Shown: in pieces, positions 8,616 through 17,443 of the stretch
Layout: each line of letters starts with the position of its first letter
Position numbering within the stretch: position 1 is the first letter of the stretch
Notes under the pieces: generated by a model
What the model was told of the DNA's origin: nothing
Database searches by the model: none
The model's input: the letters and a program-made list of their open reading frames with translations, nothing else
DNA from: Paenibacillus nasutitermitis
Lineage (GTDB): Bacteria; Bacillota; Bacilli; Paenibacillales; Paenibacillaceae
Assembly: GCF_014641075.1 (NCBI RefSeq)
Contig: NZ_BMHP01000004.1
Coordinates: 434,001-498,000, forward strand
Direction of reading: 5' to 3'
DNA length: 64,000 bases
Translations under genes and position numbers: made by a program

Positions 8616-9491
8616 ATGAAAAAGCTATCTATGGCAGCAATTATTTTAGCATCGGTTATGGCGTTAACGGCATGCGGCTCGAACGCGAACAACGACAATG
8701 GCGGTGCGCCTTCAACAGGCGGCGGCGAAGCTGATGCCGCAAAGGTAACTGTGCTTAAAGTAGCGCGTAATGCAGTGCCAAATCCACCATTTAGTTATTT
8801 GAATGACAAGAATGAGATGGAAGGATACACGGTGGAGTATTTGAAATTATTGGATGAGCGGTTGGAAGAATATCAGTTCGAATATGAAGAAATCGCCCGT
8901 GAAGCGATGCTTGTTGGTGTTGAGTCCGGTAAATACGATTTCGCAGCAAACTTCTACTACCGCAACCCGGAGCGCGAAGCAAAATATTTGTTCAGTGATG
9001 TAGAATACGGTTATTCATTGAACGCTCTGATTGTGAAGGATGATCGTGATGATATTCATAGCCTGGATGATATGAAAGGGAAGAAATTAACGCCGATGAG
9101 CCCATCCACTGGATTGCGCACATTGGTCGTCGATTACAACACTAAAAATGCCGACAATCCCATTATTGTTGAAGATATCGATGCCGTAACAGATGCAGAG
9201 TCTGTACAATGGGTGGCTAGCGGTAAATATGATGCATTTTTAACAAACACAACCGTATTTGACAATGTAAATGCGCAATTGAAATTACCTTTGAAAAGTG
9301 CCGCTTATATAACAAAAGAACCGATTTGGGTCTTATATAACAAAGAGAAAAAAGATCTGGCAGCACGGTTTGACGAAGTAACAAAAGCAATGGTTGAAGA
9401 CGGTACATTGCCGGCACTTTCTGAAAAATATTTCAAGGTGAACATGTTCCAATCTCTTGAAGACGTAAATTCGCAATATCAATTTAAATAA
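8616..9491 (+). CDS. Amino-acid ABC transporter substrate-binding lipoprotein
   Basis: A 291-residue lipoprotein with a signal peptide ending in the lipobox LTAC-GS (cysteine near residue 20) and a low-complexity G/N linker. The bacterial extracellular solute-binding family 3 fold follows (NPPFSYLNDKNEMEGYTVEY, then FAANFYYRNPEREAKYLFSD). Family 3 proteins bind polar amino acids or cystine-like ligands. It is anchored outside the membrane and delivers ligand to the two permeases that follow. AAGGGAG lies upstream of the ATG. The ligand is not known; the monooxygenase context suggests a modified amino acid. Confidence 0.95.
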   Translation: MKKLSMAAIILASVMALTACGSNANNDNGGAPSTGGGEADAAKVTVLKVARNAVPNPPFSYLNDKNEMEGYTVEYLKLLDERLEEYQFEYEEIAREAMLVGVESGKYDFAANFYYRNPEREAKYLFSDVEYGYSLNALIVKDDRDDIHSLDDMKGKKLTPMSPSTGLRTLVVDYNTKNADNPIIVEDIDAVTDAESVQWVASGKYDAFLTNTTVFDNVNAQLKLPLKSAAYITKEPIWVLYNKEKKDLAARFDEVTKAMVEDGTLPALSEKYFKVNMFQSLEDVNSQYQFK

Positions 9492-9516
9492 TTTTTAGAA
9501 GCGGAGGGGCAACCAG

Positions 9517-10218
9517 TTGTTTAATTTGGCAGCATTCATAGATGCGTTTTGGAATCTCCTTCCCAAACTGCCCCTCACGTTATCCTTTACGGGATTGGCA
9601 TTAGTTGGGGGTACTTTACTGGGATTTGTTTTAGCCCTGATTCGAATTTTTCGGATCCCGGTGCTCTCTCAATTGATAGTGGTGTATATTTCCTTTATGC
9701 GCTGTACACCTGGTATTGTCCAATTATTTTTAATTTTTTACGGATTACCCAAGCTATTGCAGCAAGTTGGCATTCAAACGGACTCATGGAGTAATTTTAC
9801 GTTTGCGGTGATCGCCTTTGGATTGCATTGTGGAGCTGTTATGTCAGAAGTGGTTCGTTCTGCCTATTTAGCCATACCGAAATCGCAGTATGAGGCAGCG
9901 AGTGCAGTCGGAATGTCGTATTTCCAGTCGTTGCGGCGAATCATCATTCCACAAATGCTGCGCATTTCCATTCCGGTTATTGGAAATAATGCGATTACGA
10001 TTTTTAAAGAATCGTCTTTGGTGTTTACAGTCGGTGTTGTTGATCTAATGGGTCAGGCTCAAATATTAACCCAACGTAATTATGGAATAACCCTGATTGA
10101 AACCTATATAGCTGTATCGTTTATCTATTGGTTCTGTTCGATGTTATTTGGCCGATTGCTTGCGTTTTATCAAGATCGTACGGAACGGAAATATAAGATT
10201 ATGGCTAGAAGGGCATAG
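9517..10218 (+). CDS. Amino-acid ABC transporter permease (HisM/GlnP type) 1
   Basis: A 233-residue inner-membrane permease of the polar amino acid family, with about five transmembrane helices. The EAA loop is QYEAASAVGMSYFQSLRRII followed by IPQMLRISIP. The family N-terminal segment YISFMRCTPGIVQLFLIFYG is present. The start codon is TTG at 9517, supported by GCGGAGGGG at normal spacing. It pairs with the second permease as a heterodimer. Confidence 0.94.
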   Translation: MFNLAAFIDAFWNLLPKLPLTLSFTGLALVGGTLLGFVLALIRIFRIPVLSQLIVVYISFMRCTPGIVQLFLIFYGLPKLLQQVGIQTDSWSNFTFAVIAFGLHCGAVMSEVVRSAYLAIPKSQYEAASAVGMSYFQSLRRIIIPQMLRISIPVIGNNAITIFKESSLVFTVGVVDLMGQAQILTQRNYGITLIETYIAVSFIYWFCSMLFGRLLAFYQDRTERKYKIMARRA

Positions 10219-10251
10219 GGGTGATTTAATATCTTACTAGACTGGGATTAT

Positions 10252-10950
10252 ATGCTGAGCAAGCTGCCTTTAATTATTGATGCAATACCAAGAACGCTGC
10301 TGTTAGTGTTGGTATCGGCAGTCATTGGGTTTATTCTTGGCTTTTTTCTATCGATTGTTCGTTCTTATCAAATACCTGTATTATCACAATTAGCGACAGC
10401 GTACATTTCGATTTTCCGTGGCGTTCCACTGCTTGTTCAAATGTACCTCGTTTATTTTGGATTACCCGAAATATTCGCGTATTTAAATGAGGCGTTTGCA
10501 GTTACATTCTTTCCTGTCGAGTTTAACAAGATGTTTATCGCGCTTCTTATTTTTTCACTGTATACAGCAGCCTATCAGGCAGAGGTATGGTATGCTGCAC
10601 TTCGTACAGTGGACTATAATCAAATGGAAGCTGCCTTATCGGTTGGAATGACATTGCCGCAAGCGCTGATTCGTATTTTTATTCCTCAAGCATTAGTAAG
10701 TGCAATTCCGAATTTTGCAAATTTGTTTATTGCTTTGTTTAAGCAAACGTCACTTGCTTTCACGATAAAAGTAATTGATATTATGGCCGTTGCAAAGATG
10801 GAAGCCGGTTCTACTTACCGTTACTTGGAGATGTATGTGCTCATCGCGATTGTCTATTGGATATTGATCTTAGCATTTGAACAGTTATTTGCCTATTTAG
10901 AAAAGGTTTATTCTAATCAGAAGAAACGCAGCGCTGTTTCCAAAGGGTAG
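10252..10950 (+). CDS. Amino-acid ABC transporter permease (HisM/GlnP type) 2
   Basis: A 232-residue inner-membrane permease with the family segment YISIFRGVPLLVQMYLVYFG and EAA loop QMEAALSVGMTLPQALIRIF. The start is uncertain. The first in-frame ATG (10252) is 27 bases after the only good Shine-Dalgarno, AGGGGTGA (10217-10224). The upstream codons would encode ILLDWDY, which resembles the usual N-terminus of this family. Translation may therefore begin at a non-standard codon near 10231-10234. It is the last gene of the operon that starts at 3959. Confidence 0.93.
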   Translation: MLSKLPLIIDAIPRTLLLVLVSAVIGFILGFFLSIVRSYQIPVLSQLATAYISIFRGVPLLVQMYLVYFGLPEIFAYLNEAFAVTFFPVEFNKMFIALLIFSLYTAAYQAEVWYAALRTVDYNQMEAALSVGMTLPQALIRIFIPQALVSAIPNFANLFIALFKQTSLAFTIKVIDIMAVAKMEAGSTYRYLEMYVLIAIVYWILILAFEQLFAYLEKVYSNQKKRSAVSKG

Positions 10951-11008
10951 TGTGTATTGCTCTTGAACAGATTGTGTAAATCAAAAAAACTCCTATATTT
11001 GGTTATAC

Positions 11009-11023
11009 CTGTCAAGTAGACAG
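11009..11023. repeat. Short inverted repeat, possible insertion-sequence end
   Basis: CTGTC-AAGTA-GACAG, followed by ATGAAAAAAGC, sits in a gene-free stretch after the transporter operon. From memory this resembles terminal sequences of IS150/IS3-type elements, but no transposase is present. Treat it as a possible scar. Confidence 0.3.
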
Positions 11024-11044
11024 ATGAAAAAAGCTAAGCAGCCA

Positions 11045-11069
11045 ATGCGCACCGATATTCGGTGCGCAT
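11045..11069 (+). terminator. Intrinsic terminator-like hairpin after amino-acid transporter operon
   Basis: A perfect 11-bp stem (ATGCGCACCGA / TCGGTGCGCAT) with a 3-nt loop lies 95 bases after the last permease, followed by GGTTTCATTTT. It probably ends the 3959-10950 transcript. Confidence 0.7.
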
Positions 11070-11138
11070 GGTTTCATTTTCGCTTGAAAGCGGTGGTAGT
11101 TACAGTGGTAAATGTACGTCACTCGCGAGAATGGCTGC

Positions 11139-11182
11139 CAAAAACGGCGCTGCACCGGTACGAATACCGGAAGCGGCGCCGT
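11139..11182 (-). terminator. Intrinsic terminator of the minus-strand Lpl-type operon
   Basis: On the minus strand a GC-rich hairpin (ACGGCGC / GCGCCGT outside, CCGGTA / TACCGG inside) begins 12 bases after the lipoprotein stop codon and is followed by TTTTT. It faces the plus-strand hairpin at 11045, as expected for convergent operons. Confidence 0.8.
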
Positions 11183-11193
11183 CGCTTCCGCCG

Positions 11194-12780
11194 TTACTTG
11201 CCCGCTGCTTTAATGCCGTCGTTGATTTCCTTGATCAGCTGTTGGCCGCCGCGGTCCTTCCACTCCTGTACCATTTTATCCCACTCGGCGATCGGGCGAT
11301 GACCGGAAATCATCTTCGTTTGCTCCCCAAGCAAATACTTGTTGAGCTCCGTGCCCTTGGACGCCTGCGTTTCCGAATAGACGAGGTAGGAGGGGTCATC
11401 GTAAGGTGTCTTGTTATACTGCTTTTCCATTTCCTCAATGGTGGCGATGAAGGCCTGCATCTCTTTCGAATTGTACGAAGCGATCGAGTATTGGTTCGCT
11501 TCGTCACTCGGCGCCCAAGGCTTCCAGAACTCATGGCGTTGAAGCATATACTGAATGGGCGTGCTCGATTCCTGTCCCGCTTTCGGTACGGCTTTGCCGT
11601 CCGCCATATCATAGCCTACGCCTTTGCCGCCCATGATCCAATCGAATTGCTCGTTCTTGTCGGTGCGTTCGTTAACCGGAATGAATTGCCGCCCATAGTC
11701 CAGAATTTCAAGGATCTTATTGACTTTGTCCGGATCGTCCTTCAGCTTGGCGGACAGCGTCGTCAGACCGAAGAAGCCTCTACCCTTCAGATTGCCCTGG
11801 GAGCCGTCGGGCGCTATGAAGAACGGGATCGGCGCGACTTTAGCGGTCGGATTGACCTGAAGCAGACCAAGATAATAATCCTCTACCATCCCGGTCGGCG
11901 TGCCGATAAAGATGCCGGCTTTGCCCGAATAGAATTCTTTATTGGTCTGCGCCCAGTTGAGCACGGCGAAGTCTTTGGTGACGGCTCCCTGCTTGTAGGC
12001 TGCAGCCAGGGTTTCGATGACTTCCTTGCGTCCGGGGCCGATCATACCCGGAATGTAATTGCCGTCCTTGTCTTTGTGATACCAGCCGGTGTTCCAATAT
12101 GCGCCTTGGGCGTGGGTCGGAGAAATATCCTGGCCGAGAGCGAAGCCGTACGTGTCGTTTTTGCCGTTTTTGTCGGGATCCCCGGTTGTAAAAGCGGCCG
12201 CCACCTCCAGCAGCTCTTTGTAGCTGGTCGGCATTTTAAGTCCCAGGTTATCCAGCCAGTCCTGCCTGATCGTTCCCGAGAAGGTGTAAGTCGGCGAATA
12301 CATCGGTACGCTGTAGATTTTACCGTTTATGCGGAATTGGTCGTAAATCGTTGTGGGAACCGCCTTCAGCGTCGGGTACTTGTCGATATATTCGTCAAGA
12401 GGGAGGAAAGCGCCTTGTTTGGCCCACTTGTAGTAATTGGCGTCAAGGTCCTTGATAGCGACAACGTCCGGCATATCGCCTGAAGCCATGATTACATTCA
12501 ATTTTTCGTTAAAATCTGATTGAAGGACAAATTGCGGCTTAATGTTGGCGTTGAATTTTTGCTTGATAGCCTCGACCCCTTTGCTGTTCGGATCGGGGAA
12601 GATGGTATAGGCGAAGTTGAGGAAGCTGATGTCTTGCGTCTTCGCCGGCGTGGATGTCCCACCTGTTTCCGCCGGCTGCGTTGTACCTTTCGCTTCATCG
12701 CCTCCGGAATCGGAGCAGGCGACTGCGGACACTGCTAATACGGGAATAGCGAGCAGACTGATGAATGATTTCCCTTTCAT
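11194..12780 (-). CDS. Extracellular solute-binding lipoprotein, LplA-like
   Basis: A lipoprotein of about 528 residues with signal peptide and lipobox VSAVAC-SDSGG, followed by a family 1 sugar-binding fold (FNANIKPQFVLQSDFNEKL, LDEYIDKYPTLK, YSVPMYSPTY). It is longer than MalE-type proteins and matches the LplA subgroup that in Paenibacillus accompanies two short permeases and an AraC sensor. An upstream in-frame start would add 11 residues before the signal peptide. GGAGG, 9 bases before 12780, fixes the start there. It captures an unidentified oligosaccharide outside the membrane. It is the last gene of the minus-strand transport operon. Confidence 0.94.
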   Translation of the reverse strand: MKGKSFISLLAIPVLAVSAVACSDSGGDEAKGTTQPAETGGTSTPAKTQDISFLNFAYTIFPDPNSKGVEAIKQKFNANIKPQFVLQSDFNEKLNVIMASGDMPDVVAIKDLDANYYKWAKQGAFLPLDEYIDKYPTLKAVPTTIYDQFRINGKIYSVPMYSPTYTFSGTIRQDWLDNLGLKMPTSYKELLEVAAAFTTGDPDKNGKNDTYGFALGQDISPTHAQGAYWNTGWYHKDKDGNYIPGMIGPGRKEVIETLAAAYKQGAVTKDFAVLNWAQTNKEFYSGKAGIFIGTPTGMVEDYYLGLLQVNPTAKVAPIPFFIAPDGSQGNLKGRGFFGLTTLSAKLKDDPDKVNKILEILDYGRQFIPVNERTDKNEQFDWIMGGKGVGYDMADGKAVPKAGQESSTPIQYMLQRHEFWKPWAPSDEANQYSIASYNSKEMQAFIATIEEMEKQYNKTPYDDPSYLVYSETQASKGTELNKYLLGEQTKMISGHRPIAEWDKMVQEWKDRGGQQLIKEINDGIKAAGK

Positions 12781-12873
12781 TTTCGAACACCTCCGCATAA
12801 TAATTGCAACCACCCTCTTTCCTGCAGCACCTTCGAGCTAAAATCATGTTTGGCCGGATGCTTTGAAGAGCCC

Positions 12874-13746
12874 TCAGCCCTTAACCGAACCGATCATCAC
12901 TCCCTTCGCAAAATGCTTTTGCAGAAACGGATATACGATCAGAATAGGAATGGTTGCAAGCAGAATCGCGGCCATTTGGATCGTTTCCGCCGGAGGAGGC
13001 TGGACATTCACCATTTGTTCCACTTGAAGCGTAGATGTGTCATTTACCACTACGATTTGTCGCAGCAGCACTTGAATCGGCCACAAATTCGGGTTGCTGA
13101 TATACAAGATACCGGTAAAGTAGGAATTCCAGTGGCTGACGGCATAAAATAAGCCGAATGTAGCCAGAGCAGGTTTGGACAGAGGCAGGATAATTTTATT
13201 AAATACCGTGAATTCGCTCGCTCCGTCGATGAGGGCTGCTTCATTCAACTCCTCGGGAATGCTTTTGAAAAATTGAGAAAAGACGATCAGGTTCCAAGGG
13301 CTTATAAGCACTGGAATGATCAGCGACCAGATCGAGTTGAGGAGGCCGGTTTCCTTCACGATCAGGTAAGTGGGGATAATGCCCGCACTGAACAAAAAAG
13401 TGAACAGAACCATGAACAAAAAGATCCGCTGGCCGTAAAATTTTTTGGACAGTCCGTACGCCATCGTCGAGGTGAAGGCCAGGTTCAGCAGCGTACCGAG
13501 GACTGTGATAAGCACCGTTATCAGGATAGACTTCACAAACTTGTCGTTTGCAAGAATGTACGTATAGGCGTCCGTGACCCAGCGGTCCGGCCAAAAGATA
13601 AAGTCTTTACGTAGAAACTCCTCCATGGAGGAGAACGAAACCGAGAAGATGTACAGGAACGGGACGATCATAGCCGCCGAGACGAGCAAAAGTAGGGTGA
13701 CGTTCAGCCAGTCGGACGCACGGTCGAGCCAATTTCGATGGTGCAT
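12874..13746 (-). CDS. Sugar ABC transporter permease, LplC/YtcP-like
   Basis: A 290-residue permease with about six transmembrane helices and an EAA loop ELNEAALIDGASEFTVFNKI followed by ILPLSKPALA. The C-terminus ends KGVMIGSVKG, characteristic of LplC relatives. AAAGGAGG lies 8 bases before the ATG. It sits between its partner permease (41 bases upstream in transcription) and the binding lipoprotein (93 bases downstream). Confidence 0.95.
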   Translation of the reverse strand: MHHRNWLDRASDWLNVTLLLLVSAAMIVPFLYIFSVSFSSMEEFLRKDFIFWPDRWVTDAYTYILANDKFVKSILITVLITVLGTLLNLAFTSTMAYGLSKKFYGQRIFLFMVLFTFLFSAGIIPTYLIVKETGLLNSIWSLIIPVLISPWNLIVFSQFFKSIPEELNEAALIDGASEFTVFNKIILPLSKPALATFGLFYAVSHWNSYFTGILYISNPNLWPIQVLLRQIVVVNDTSTLQVEQMVNVQPPPAETIQMAAILLATIPILIVYPFLQKHFAKGVMIGSVKG

Positions 13747-13787
13747 GGGGAGAGCCTCCTTTCACATTTGTCCCGGAGCTAAAGAGC

Positions 13788-14750
13788 TTAATAAATGCCG
13801 TCCTCGCCGAACTTCTTCGCCAGCCGATTCGCCGAGATGACAAGGATCAGACCGACTACAGATTTAAACAAGCCGACGGCGGTGGCGAAGCTGAAGTCCG
13901 ACTGCAAAATCCCCTTATCGTACACATACGTATCCAACACATTTCCGACTTCCATCACATACGGATTGAGCATGAGGAAAATTTGCTCGAAGCCATTGTC
14001 AAGCACGATCCCAAGTCTCAATATAAGCAGGATGATAACCGTGCTTCTGATGCCGGGCAATGTGATATGCCAGATGCGGCGCCAGCGGCTCGCTCCATCG
14101 ACGATCGCCGCTTCATACAGCTCGGGGCTGACCCCGGCAAGCGCAGCCAGAAAGACGATCGTTCCCCAGCCCGATTCCTTCCAAATGATCTCCAACACGA
14201 TAATTGGCTTGAACAAGACAGGCTGCTGCAGGAACTGGATGGGCTGGGAACCGATAATATGCTGCAGAAAGCTGTTCACGACGCCGTCGCTGCGAAGGAA
14301 GATGGTGACGATCCCGATGACGACGACCCAGGATAAAAAGTGCGGGAGATAGACGAGGGATTGAATGAAGCGCTTTAACCAGTCTTGCCTCACTTCGTTG
14401 AGCATAAGGGCCAAAACGATCGGCACCGGAAAAGCGAAGGCGATCTGCAGTAACGAAAGCGTAAGCGTATTAATCAGCACCTGCACGACTTCAGGGTTGT
14501 CAAAAATTTTTTTGAAATTACTGAATCCTATCCAATCGCTGTGCAGAAATCCCTGAAACGGGCTGTAATCCTGAAAGGCGATGACCGATCCCAGAAGAGG
14601 TACGTATTTGTAAAGAATGAAGTAAATGGTACCGGGCAGGACAAACAGGTACATGGTCCGGCTTTTCCACAGCTTGCGGCGAATGGCCATCCACCGGGAA
14701 CCCGTCAGAGCGGATGACGGACCCGCAAGCGGCTTTGTAATCGTTCTCAA
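13788..14750 (-). CDS. Sugar ABC transporter permease, LplB/YteP-like
   Basis: A 320-residue permease with the LplB-type N-terminus (LFVLPGTIYFILYKYVPLLG) and EAA loop LYEAAIVDGASRWRRIWHIT. The start is TTG at 14750, with AAGGAGG about 9 bases upstream. It is the first gene of a three-gene transport operon (permease, permease, lipoprotein) that has its own promoter, separate from the AraC regulator upstream. Confidence 0.94.
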   Translation of the reverse strand: MRTITKPLAGPSSALTGSRWMAIRRKLWKSRTMYLFVLPGTIYFILYKYVPLLGSVIAFQDYSPFQGFLHSDWIGFSNFKKIFDNPEVVQVLINTLTLSLLQIAFAFPVPIVLALMLNEVRQDWLKRFIQSLVYLPHFLSWVVVIGIVTIFLRSDGVVNSFLQHIIGSQPIQFLQQPVLFKPIIVLEIIWKESGWGTIVFLAALAGVSPELYEAAIVDGASRWRRIWHITLPGIRSTVIILLILRLGIVLDNGFEQIFLMLNPYVMEVGNVLDTYVYDKGILQSDFSFATAVGLFKSVVGLILVISANRLAKKFGEDGIY

Positions 14751-14806
14751 AAGTGAATACCTCCTTTTACTGGGTTGCCGAAAGCTCGTGGCATTCGATT
14801 GAACCC

Positions 14807-14836
14807 ATCATAGGAGAATAAAAGTGGGCTTGTAAA
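14807..14836 (-). promoter_or_regulatory. Promoter of the Lpl-type transport operon
   Basis: Reading the minus strand, TTTACA (14836-14831), an 18-bp spacer and TATGAT (14812-14807) precede the LplB-like gene by about 55 bases. The regulator gene upstream has its own terminator, so this is probably the regulated promoter that the AraC protein acts on. No clear direct repeats for AraC binding were identified. Confidence 0.6.
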
Positions 14837-14941
14837 CGATCTATTATTTCAAACCCTCATGCAAAAAAAGATACCGGATTGCAAAAGATGAAACTTGTCC
14901 GGGAGGAGGATGGTGGGATGCGGGCAAAGAGAGAAAAACAT

Positions 14942-14967
14942 AAAAAAAGCCGGTCCCGCAGACCGAC
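14942..14967 (-). terminator. Intrinsic terminator directly after AraC sensor gene
   Basis: On the minus strand a 7-bp stem (GTCGGTC / GACCGGC, one mismatch) with a 5-nt loop is followed by seven T residues, starting immediately after the stop codon. It separates the regulator from the transport operon. Confidence 0.8.
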
Positions 14968-17259
14968 TTATGGATTGGATTGTCTGACGGCATCCCGATA
15001 TTGGCCGGGAGACTGGCCTGTCGTTTGCTTGAATGCTCGGGAAAAATTTTGCGTTGTCGTATACTTTAGCCTGGAGGCGATGTCCTTAATCGGCAGATCG
15101 GAATGGACCAGCCATTCCTTAGCCTTAGACATTCTCGTTTCCATGATGAAATCCATAAAGTTTATTTGCATTTCTCCCTTGAACATGCGGCTCAGCTGTG
15201 AGGAAGACAACCCGAAGCGGGAAGCCGCCTCCTGCAGCGAAACTTCGCTTTCCACGCCATTTTGAATGAATTCAACTACCTGCTGCACGATTTTTGTCTG
15301 GTTTGAAACGGTGAGCCGTTCAAAATGAAGGCGGAAGGCCGGGAAGAACTGGGACGTAAACCATTCGCTTAGCTGATCAAGCGATTCGGCATCGTGGATG
15401 CTGGTGTACACGTTTTCAGGAAACAGCTGCTCCAGCTCGAAGCCGAGTTGCTCAAGCAGATGATCAATTTCTCCGACTAAATTCGTGAAGATTCCTATCA
15501 CGGGCTTAAAGCTCGGCAGCTGCGAGGGAACTTCCCGCACCATCTCATGAAATTCCGCTTGTGCCAATTCCAGGTTCCCCTCCGAGATCCATTTGACGAT
15601 TGACTTCTGTCGCTTGATCAGGATACGAGTCGACTGTTTGACGGAGTCGAACGACTCGGCGGAACGGAAGCTGACCGTCAAGTCGCGGCCAAGCAGCAGT
15701 CGGAAGCTCAGCAGATCGATCGCTTCCTCATAGCTTTCGTGGATGGTTCTCATATGGGGGCGGGGCCGGCTTACGCCCGCTGACAGTGTAAAACGGAACA
15801 GCTCCTTAGCTTTCTGTCTGATTCGGCCGCAAAGCTCCTCCACTTTTTCGATAAACGGGTCTCCCGTGTTTTCTGTTCCGATGATAAGTGAGACTTGACC
15901 GAGAGAAGACGCGACGGAAACGGAAGAGAACAAGGTCTCAGCCATTTCGCTGGCCAGCTTGGTCAGGGCGTACATCATTAGAGAGCGGTCTTTCCCGAAG
16001 TAGCTCTTGCGGAATTCCAAATAAACGTCGACCTCGAATACGCAAACGGTGAAGATGGCGCCGTTCAGCGGAAGGGAGAGATGCCGGGTTTTATCACGGT
16101 ATTCGTTTTCGTTCATCCCACCGTGCAACAGCTTCAGCAGCATGTTGTCCCTAAGCTCGGGTAGCTTTTCCCGAAGTTCGCTGTCAAGACGTCGGTTCGT
16201 TTCCATGACCTGCTGCATGAAGGCGTCCAGTTGCTGAAGTCCGTCCCTCGTCGTCAGGGTCCGGTTCGGCAGCTTATGCAGCAAAGCGCGTATCGGGTTA
16301 TACAGCTGTTTGGAGGCAAGCAGGGCAATGCATCCCCAAAAAAGCGCTAAACAGCCTGCCATGAACCAGGTCACTTTCCGGATCAAGCTTGATTTTGCGG
16401 TCAATTGCCCCTCAGGTGAAATCATCACGTAAGTCCAGTCGTTATACCCTGAACGATGTATGGAAACTTGGAATCGCTCGTCTCCGTAAGGAACCGGATC
16501 CGCGGATGAGTTGCGTTTACCATCCTCAAGCCGCTCGGCGAAAGGACGGGCGAGAGCCGTTCCGATTTCCTCGGGGTTTTGGCTAAGTACAATACGACCC
16601 AACTGGCTGACCGCAACCATCCTGCTTCCGGCCTCAGGCTCGAACGAGTCAAGGAGCTCATAGAACCCGGACGGATCGATTTCCAAAAAGAGGATTCCGT
16701 CCACAGTCGAAGAACTGCCGACGGGGCGGATGATCAAAAAAGCGGGCTGGTTCGGATAGGTATGGGAGGGAAGCAGCGTAGAGCCCGTAAACCTGGGTTC
16801 ATACTTGCGCAAAGCATCGTAATAGGGAAATTCCGTCTTATTGATTAAACCGAGATTATTGGAATAGACCGTGTTGGAACGGTTATAGACGAGATAAGCG
16901 TTAAAGGAAAATTCGGACAACGACCGATACTTTCGGATCGTCTCTACCATATCGAGCGTGGCTTCCAATGTCTCGCGGTCATCCATCGAGATTCCGAGTC
17001 TTGCCGATTTCTCTATCGCGAGGTCTCCTGCAACTTGTATCGATAAATAATCGATCCGCTTCAGAAGAGCGTCAACCTGAAACTCGATTTGACGCAGCGT
17101 CGTCTCGTGCTTCTCGTCCACCTCGCGCTGCAGAGCGGAGGAAGCGACAAATGAGGCAGCGCTGCCGAGCAGCAGCACCGGCAGAACACTGAGAAGAAGG
17201 GAGTAAAGCAAAAGCTTTTTCTGAAAAGGGAGCTTAGCGAACTTCACCCGGATGTCCAA
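14968..17259 (-). CDS. Membrane-bound AraC-family sensor regulator
   Basis: A 763-residue protein with an N-terminal transmembrane helix (about residues 15-38, LLLYSLLLSVLPVLLLG), an extracellular sensing region of about 260 residues that may be Cache-like, a second helix (about 297-315) and a C-terminal AraC double helix-turn-helix (LQEAASRFGLSSSQLSRMFK and LPIKDIASRLKYTTTQNFSR). It has the same architecture as the protein at 1497-3731 but diverged sequence. It is transcribed just upstream of, and presumably controls, the Lpl-type transporter. The TTG start at 17259 is supported by AAAGGTGG 9 bases upstream. The inducer is likely a saccharide or its bound form. Confidence 0.93.
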   Translation of the reverse strand: MDIRVKFAKLPFQKKLLLYSLLLSVLPVLLLGSAASFVASSALQREVDEKHETTLRQIEFQVDALLKRIDYLSIQVAGDLAIEKSARLGISMDDRETLEATLDMVETIRKYRSLSEFSFNAYLVYNRSNTVYSNNLGLINKTEFPYYDALRKYEPRFTGSTLLPSHTYPNQPAFLIIRPVGSSSTVDGILFLEIDPSGFYELLDSFEPEAGSRMVAVSQLGRIVLSQNPEEIGTALARPFAERLEDGKRNSSADPVPYGDERFQVSIHRSGYNDWTYVMISPEGQLTAKSSLIRKVTWFMAGCLALFWGCIALLASKQLYNPIRALLHKLPNRTLTTRDGLQQLDAFMQQVMETNRRLDSELREKLPELRDNMLLKLLHGGMNENEYRDKTRHLSLPLNGAIFTVCVFEVDVYLEFRKSYFGKDRSLMMYALTKLASEMAETLFSSVSVASSLGQVSLIIGTENTGDPFIEKVEELCGRIRQKAKELFRFTLSAGVSRPRPHMRTIHESYEEAIDLLSFRLLLGRDLTVSFRSAESFDSVKQSTRILIKRQKSIVKWISEGNLELAQAEFHEMVREVPSQLPSFKPVIGIFTNLVGEIDHLLEQLGFELEQLFPENVYTSIHDAESLDQLSEWFTSQFFPAFRLHFERLTVSNQTKIVQQVVEFIQNGVESEVSLQEAASRFGLSSSQLSRMFKGEMQINFMDFIMETRMSKAKEWLVHSDLPIKDIASRLKYTTTQNFSRAFKQTTGQSPGQYRDAVRQSNP

Positions 17260-17443
17260 GTCGGAAAACCACCTTTCCGCATTTTTGGATAAAAAAGCAT
17301 AAAGTGAAGTTTAAAAGTGCTTAAAGATTATCATACCTTGTTTTTATAAAGATTAATTGAGTGTCTACGTATAAGGGGTAATACCAGAATAATACCATAT
17401 TGGAGTTTTTTTTGATAAGCAGTGTCAGCACGTGAATGGTTCT

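Noticed and set aside
11062-12483. 473-codon plus-strand open frame
   Set aside because: It lies wholly antisense to the LplA-like lipoprotein gene, lacks a Shine-Dalgarno, and its residues show no domain; it is a shadow of a GC-rich gene.
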